This document shows, in pieces, positions 62,367 through 64,000 of a stretch of DNA of 64,000 bases. Made by a program: the position numbers and the translations under genes. Origin of the DNA: Porphyromonas loveana (GTDB lineage Bacteria; Bacteroidota; Bacteroidia; Bacteroidales; Porphyromonadaceae); the NCBI RefSeq assembly GCF_003096695.1, contig NZ_QEKY01000001.1:62001-126000 (forward strand). The letters are read 5' to 3'. Numbering within the stretch: position 1 is the first letter of the stretch; the number at the start of each line of letters is the position of its first letter. Under the pieces are notes generated by a model. It was not told the DNA's origin and did not search any database. It saw nothing but the letters and a program-made list of their open reading frames with translations.

Positions 62367-62693
62367 ATGGTACGCTCTATGGCTGCTCTCCCTCCCGCGC
62401 TGGCCGCTCATCGCCTGATCATAGGAAACAAGTGTTTTTCCTATCCCCTGCTTCGACAAGCGGCCGATACCGACCGCTATGAGCTGAATGTTTTCGATCA
62501 CGAAGGCGAGGCCACGATCTTTCTGTCGGGTACGCTTCTGCTTCTCTCAGCTGATCTTCCGCCACAGCTACCCCTTGCGACCGAGAGCATTGCACTCCCC
62601 GCTATGCAAGCCCTGCTTGATGAATTACAGGGCGCGCCCACACATCTCTATCTCTTCGCCACCCCCAACGCCCGTCCCGTCCTGATCCGTTGA
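62367..62693 (+). CDS. Hypothetical protein of 108 residues
   Basis: A small frame starting 4 bp after the YifB stop; a GTG at 62364 is also in frame. The product (MVRSMAALPPALAAHRLIIG...) has no recognised domain; it contains NKCFSYPLLRQ, an acidic FDHEGEATIF segment and a Leu-rich stretch. Its direct continuation from YifB supports a real gene. Homologues could not be checked. Confidence 0.5.
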   Translation: MVRSMAALPPALAAHRLIIGNKCFSYPLLRQAADTDRYELNVFDHEGEATIFLSGTLLLLSADLPPQLPLATESIALPAMQALLDELQGAPTHLYLFATPNARPVLIR

Positions 62694-62817
62694 ATTGCGT
62701 TTCGTATTGCTCAGAGTGATCGGGACTGTCTGAGTGATCCGAGCAACCTGAATCGTCCGATTTTTTGGGTTGCACGGATTCTCCTTCTTGTTTATCTCTC
62801 AGGAGAGCGTCCTGCCC

Positions 62818-63064
62818 TTGTGAAAAAATCTGTAGATGTGTTATGATTCCACCTTCGTGCAGATCGTCGAAAAAACACGCACCAAAAAGAAATTTTTTTG
62901 GCGCCTTTTCCGAAAAATTTATGCGCCAAATCGAAAATGTTTTGGCGCGTGTTCTTCCGGATTTTTGGCGCCATCTTGTCCGGATTCTTGCTGCGTAATT
63001 CTGGAAAATGCGTTCCTCTGTTTGAGAGACACTGCGGTAAGTTAAAAAAAAACGTGATGCTGTA
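62818..63064 (-). repeat. Dispersed phased-GCGC element, copy F (full length, reverse)
   Basis: GCGC-type tetranucleotides start at 62879 (GCAC), 62901, 62923, 62945 and 62968, spacing 22-22-22-23, the mirror image of copies C and D. Reverse flanks match copy C closely (ATCCGGACAAGATGGCGCC, TTTTTTCGACGATCTGCAC, AACACATCTACAGATTTTTT). It lies between the hypothetical gene and the aminotransferase. Confidence 0.85.
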
Positions 63065-63325
63065 TGGATCAAATCCCTATTGCCGGGATCTTGGTTTATT
63101 GGCCGCTTACTTCGGTGCGGACTCGCTTTGTCGTATATTTGGCGTTAACAGACTGAATGCCCGCAGTGCAGACGGCAATCATGCAGTCGTTTCTCTCGAA
63201 GAGATAGGGGTGCTAATCGCAGACTGAGACAAGAATCGGGCGGCAGACTCGCAGGATATGGCTACCTTTGACAGACGTAAGAGCGGGGAGCACCGACACT
63301 TTGCTTGACCGCATACCACAAGAAC
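63065..63325 (+). other. Non-coding stretch before the aminotransferase gene
   Basis: No convincing gene. GATATGGCTACCTTTGACAG near 63256-63275 contains TACCTTTG, a possible -7 promoter box. A short frame ending near 63227 shows no features. Confidence 0.45.
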
Positions 63326-64000
63326 ATGAACACCTACTACGATAACGCCACTACTTCCTATCCCAAGCCTTCGGCCATGCGCGAAGCTTTGGCGCACTTC
63401 TACGATGAGCCGGTGGGGAGCTACGGACGCAGTCACGACCGCGCGACGCTTCGTGTCGTGGCCGAGATAGAGGAGTTGCGCGATGTCGTGGCCTCTCTGT
63501 TGGGTGTGGCGGAGCCGTCGCACATCTGTTTCTGCGACAATGCCACGACAGGTCTCAACGCCATTTTGCGCGGAGTGTTACAAGAGGGCGACACGGTTCT
63601 CGTGAGTCCGATGGAGCATAATGCGGTGATGCGTCCTCTGCATTTCTTGTCAGAGACGCGTGGCGTCCGTGTGGAGGTGATGCCGGCTCTGCCCGACGGA
63701 CGTGTGGATACGCAGCGACTGGCCGCAGCCATACCGACTGCTTGTGCGCTGGCGGTGGTGAATCTGCAGAGCAATGTAAACGGCATCATCCAGCCGATAG
63801 CGGAAATCTCTCGCATCCTGAAGCAACGTGGTGTACGTATCCTCGCCGATGCGACACAGTGCCTCGGCTCCATGCGACTGCAAACCGATGCATGGAACAT
63901 AGACTATCTGGCATTTACGGGACATAAAGGGCTGCTCGGGCCGAGTGGGACCGGCGGCTTTTATATGCGTCGGCCACTCGATGTGAGTCCGCTCACGCTT
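63326..64000 (+). CDS. Class V aminotransferase (cysteine desulfurase-like), 3' end cut by window
   Basis: 225 residues are visible and the frame runs off the edge. The N-terminus (YYDNATTSYPKP ... GSYGRSHDRATL) resembles the cysteine desulfurase-like family of which TIGR01977/EF2568 is an example, rather than IscS or SufS. The PLP lysine is in FTGHKGLLGPSGTGG and the PLP-contact Asp in LADATQCLGS. It may mobilise sulfur or act on other amino acids. Specific role unknown. Confidence 0.88.
   Translation, partial: MNTYYDNATTSYPKPSAMREALAHFYDEPVGSYGRSHDRATLRVVAEIEELRDVVASLLGVAEPSHICFCDNATTGLNAILRGVLQEGDTVLVSPMEHNAVMRPLHFLSETRGVRVEVMPALPDGRVDTQRLAAAIPTACALAVVNLQSNVNGIIQPIAEISRILKQRGVRILADATQCLGSMRLQTDAWNIDYLAFTGHKGLLGPSGTGGFYMRRPLDVSPLTL

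Noticed and set aside
62602-63072. Minus-strand frame of 156 codons over copy F
   Set aside because: It covers the repeat and the 3' end of the hypothetical gene with no domain.

Overview
The window reads as a chromosomal segment of a Porphyromonas of the P. gingivalis / P. gulae group (Bacteroidota). The case rests on type IX secretion genes (porW, porU, porV), secreted proteins with type IX C-terminal sorting domains, a free-standing gingipain-type adhesin (K) domain, a type V pilin-like lipoprotein, Bacteroidota promoters of the TAnnTTTG type, and a SecDF fusion. In PorU the catalytic His and Cys fall at residues 657 and 690, as I recall for P. gingivalis PorU. Species was not confirmed by a search.

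Layout. 1-4 kb: minus-strand operon aroA - small membrane protein - metal ABC permease - porW, with porW cut by the window edge. 4.4-7.4 kb: a peroxiredoxin, a secreted leucine-rich-repeat protein and two tandem tRNA-Asn genes. 7.4-12.5 kb: MATE exporter, membrane phosphoesterase, zinc-less sirtuin, acyltransferase and a hexapeptide sugar N-acetyltransferase. 12.5-16.3 kb: dnaA with an AT-rich upstream region that may be the replication origin, and nhaA. From about 16 kb rightward most genes are on the plus strand, which fits an origin near 14-16 kb. 16.4-23.1 kb: cysS, patatin lipase, glycosyltransferase, lipoprotein and an outer-membrane barrel. 23.6-27 kb: MarR regulator, and a dus-SulP pair. 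27.4-34.1 kb: rex - FAH hydrolase - porU - porV - ispF. 35-38.8 kb: a partial fimbrial locus. 39.2-48.2 kb: a housekeeping run of DUF177 - rpmF - fabH - era - der - DUF2723 glycosyltransferase - deacetylase - mnmD. 48.2-49.5 kb: a gene-poor stretch with an unusual set of repeats and hairpins. 49.5-53.4 kb: K-domain adhesin, rpsO, zinc-type binding lipoprotein plus ATPase without a permease, and a GNAT. 53.6-64 kb: secDF, rnc/fabF/acpP on the minus strand, purN, a thioredoxin-fold lipoprotein, YifB ATPase, and a class V aminotransferase cut by the right edge.

The main unexpected signal is a dispersed intergenic element of about 250 bp, present six times in 64 kb (four full copies, two cores). 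Its core is a run of GCGC tetranucleotides spaced 22 or 23 bp apart, with A/T tracts between them. Copies occur in both orientations and the 22/23-bp spacing is kept exactly even where the tetranucleotide itself is mutated. It looks like a genome-wide family (REP/BIME-like, MITE-like or curved DNA), and I know of no function for it.

A second theme is type IX secretion. porW sits with aroA, porU and porV sit with rex and ispF, and two substrates with sorting domains lie in the same window. A zinc-type ABC transporter also appears split, with its permease about 50 kb from the binding lipoprotein and ATPase.
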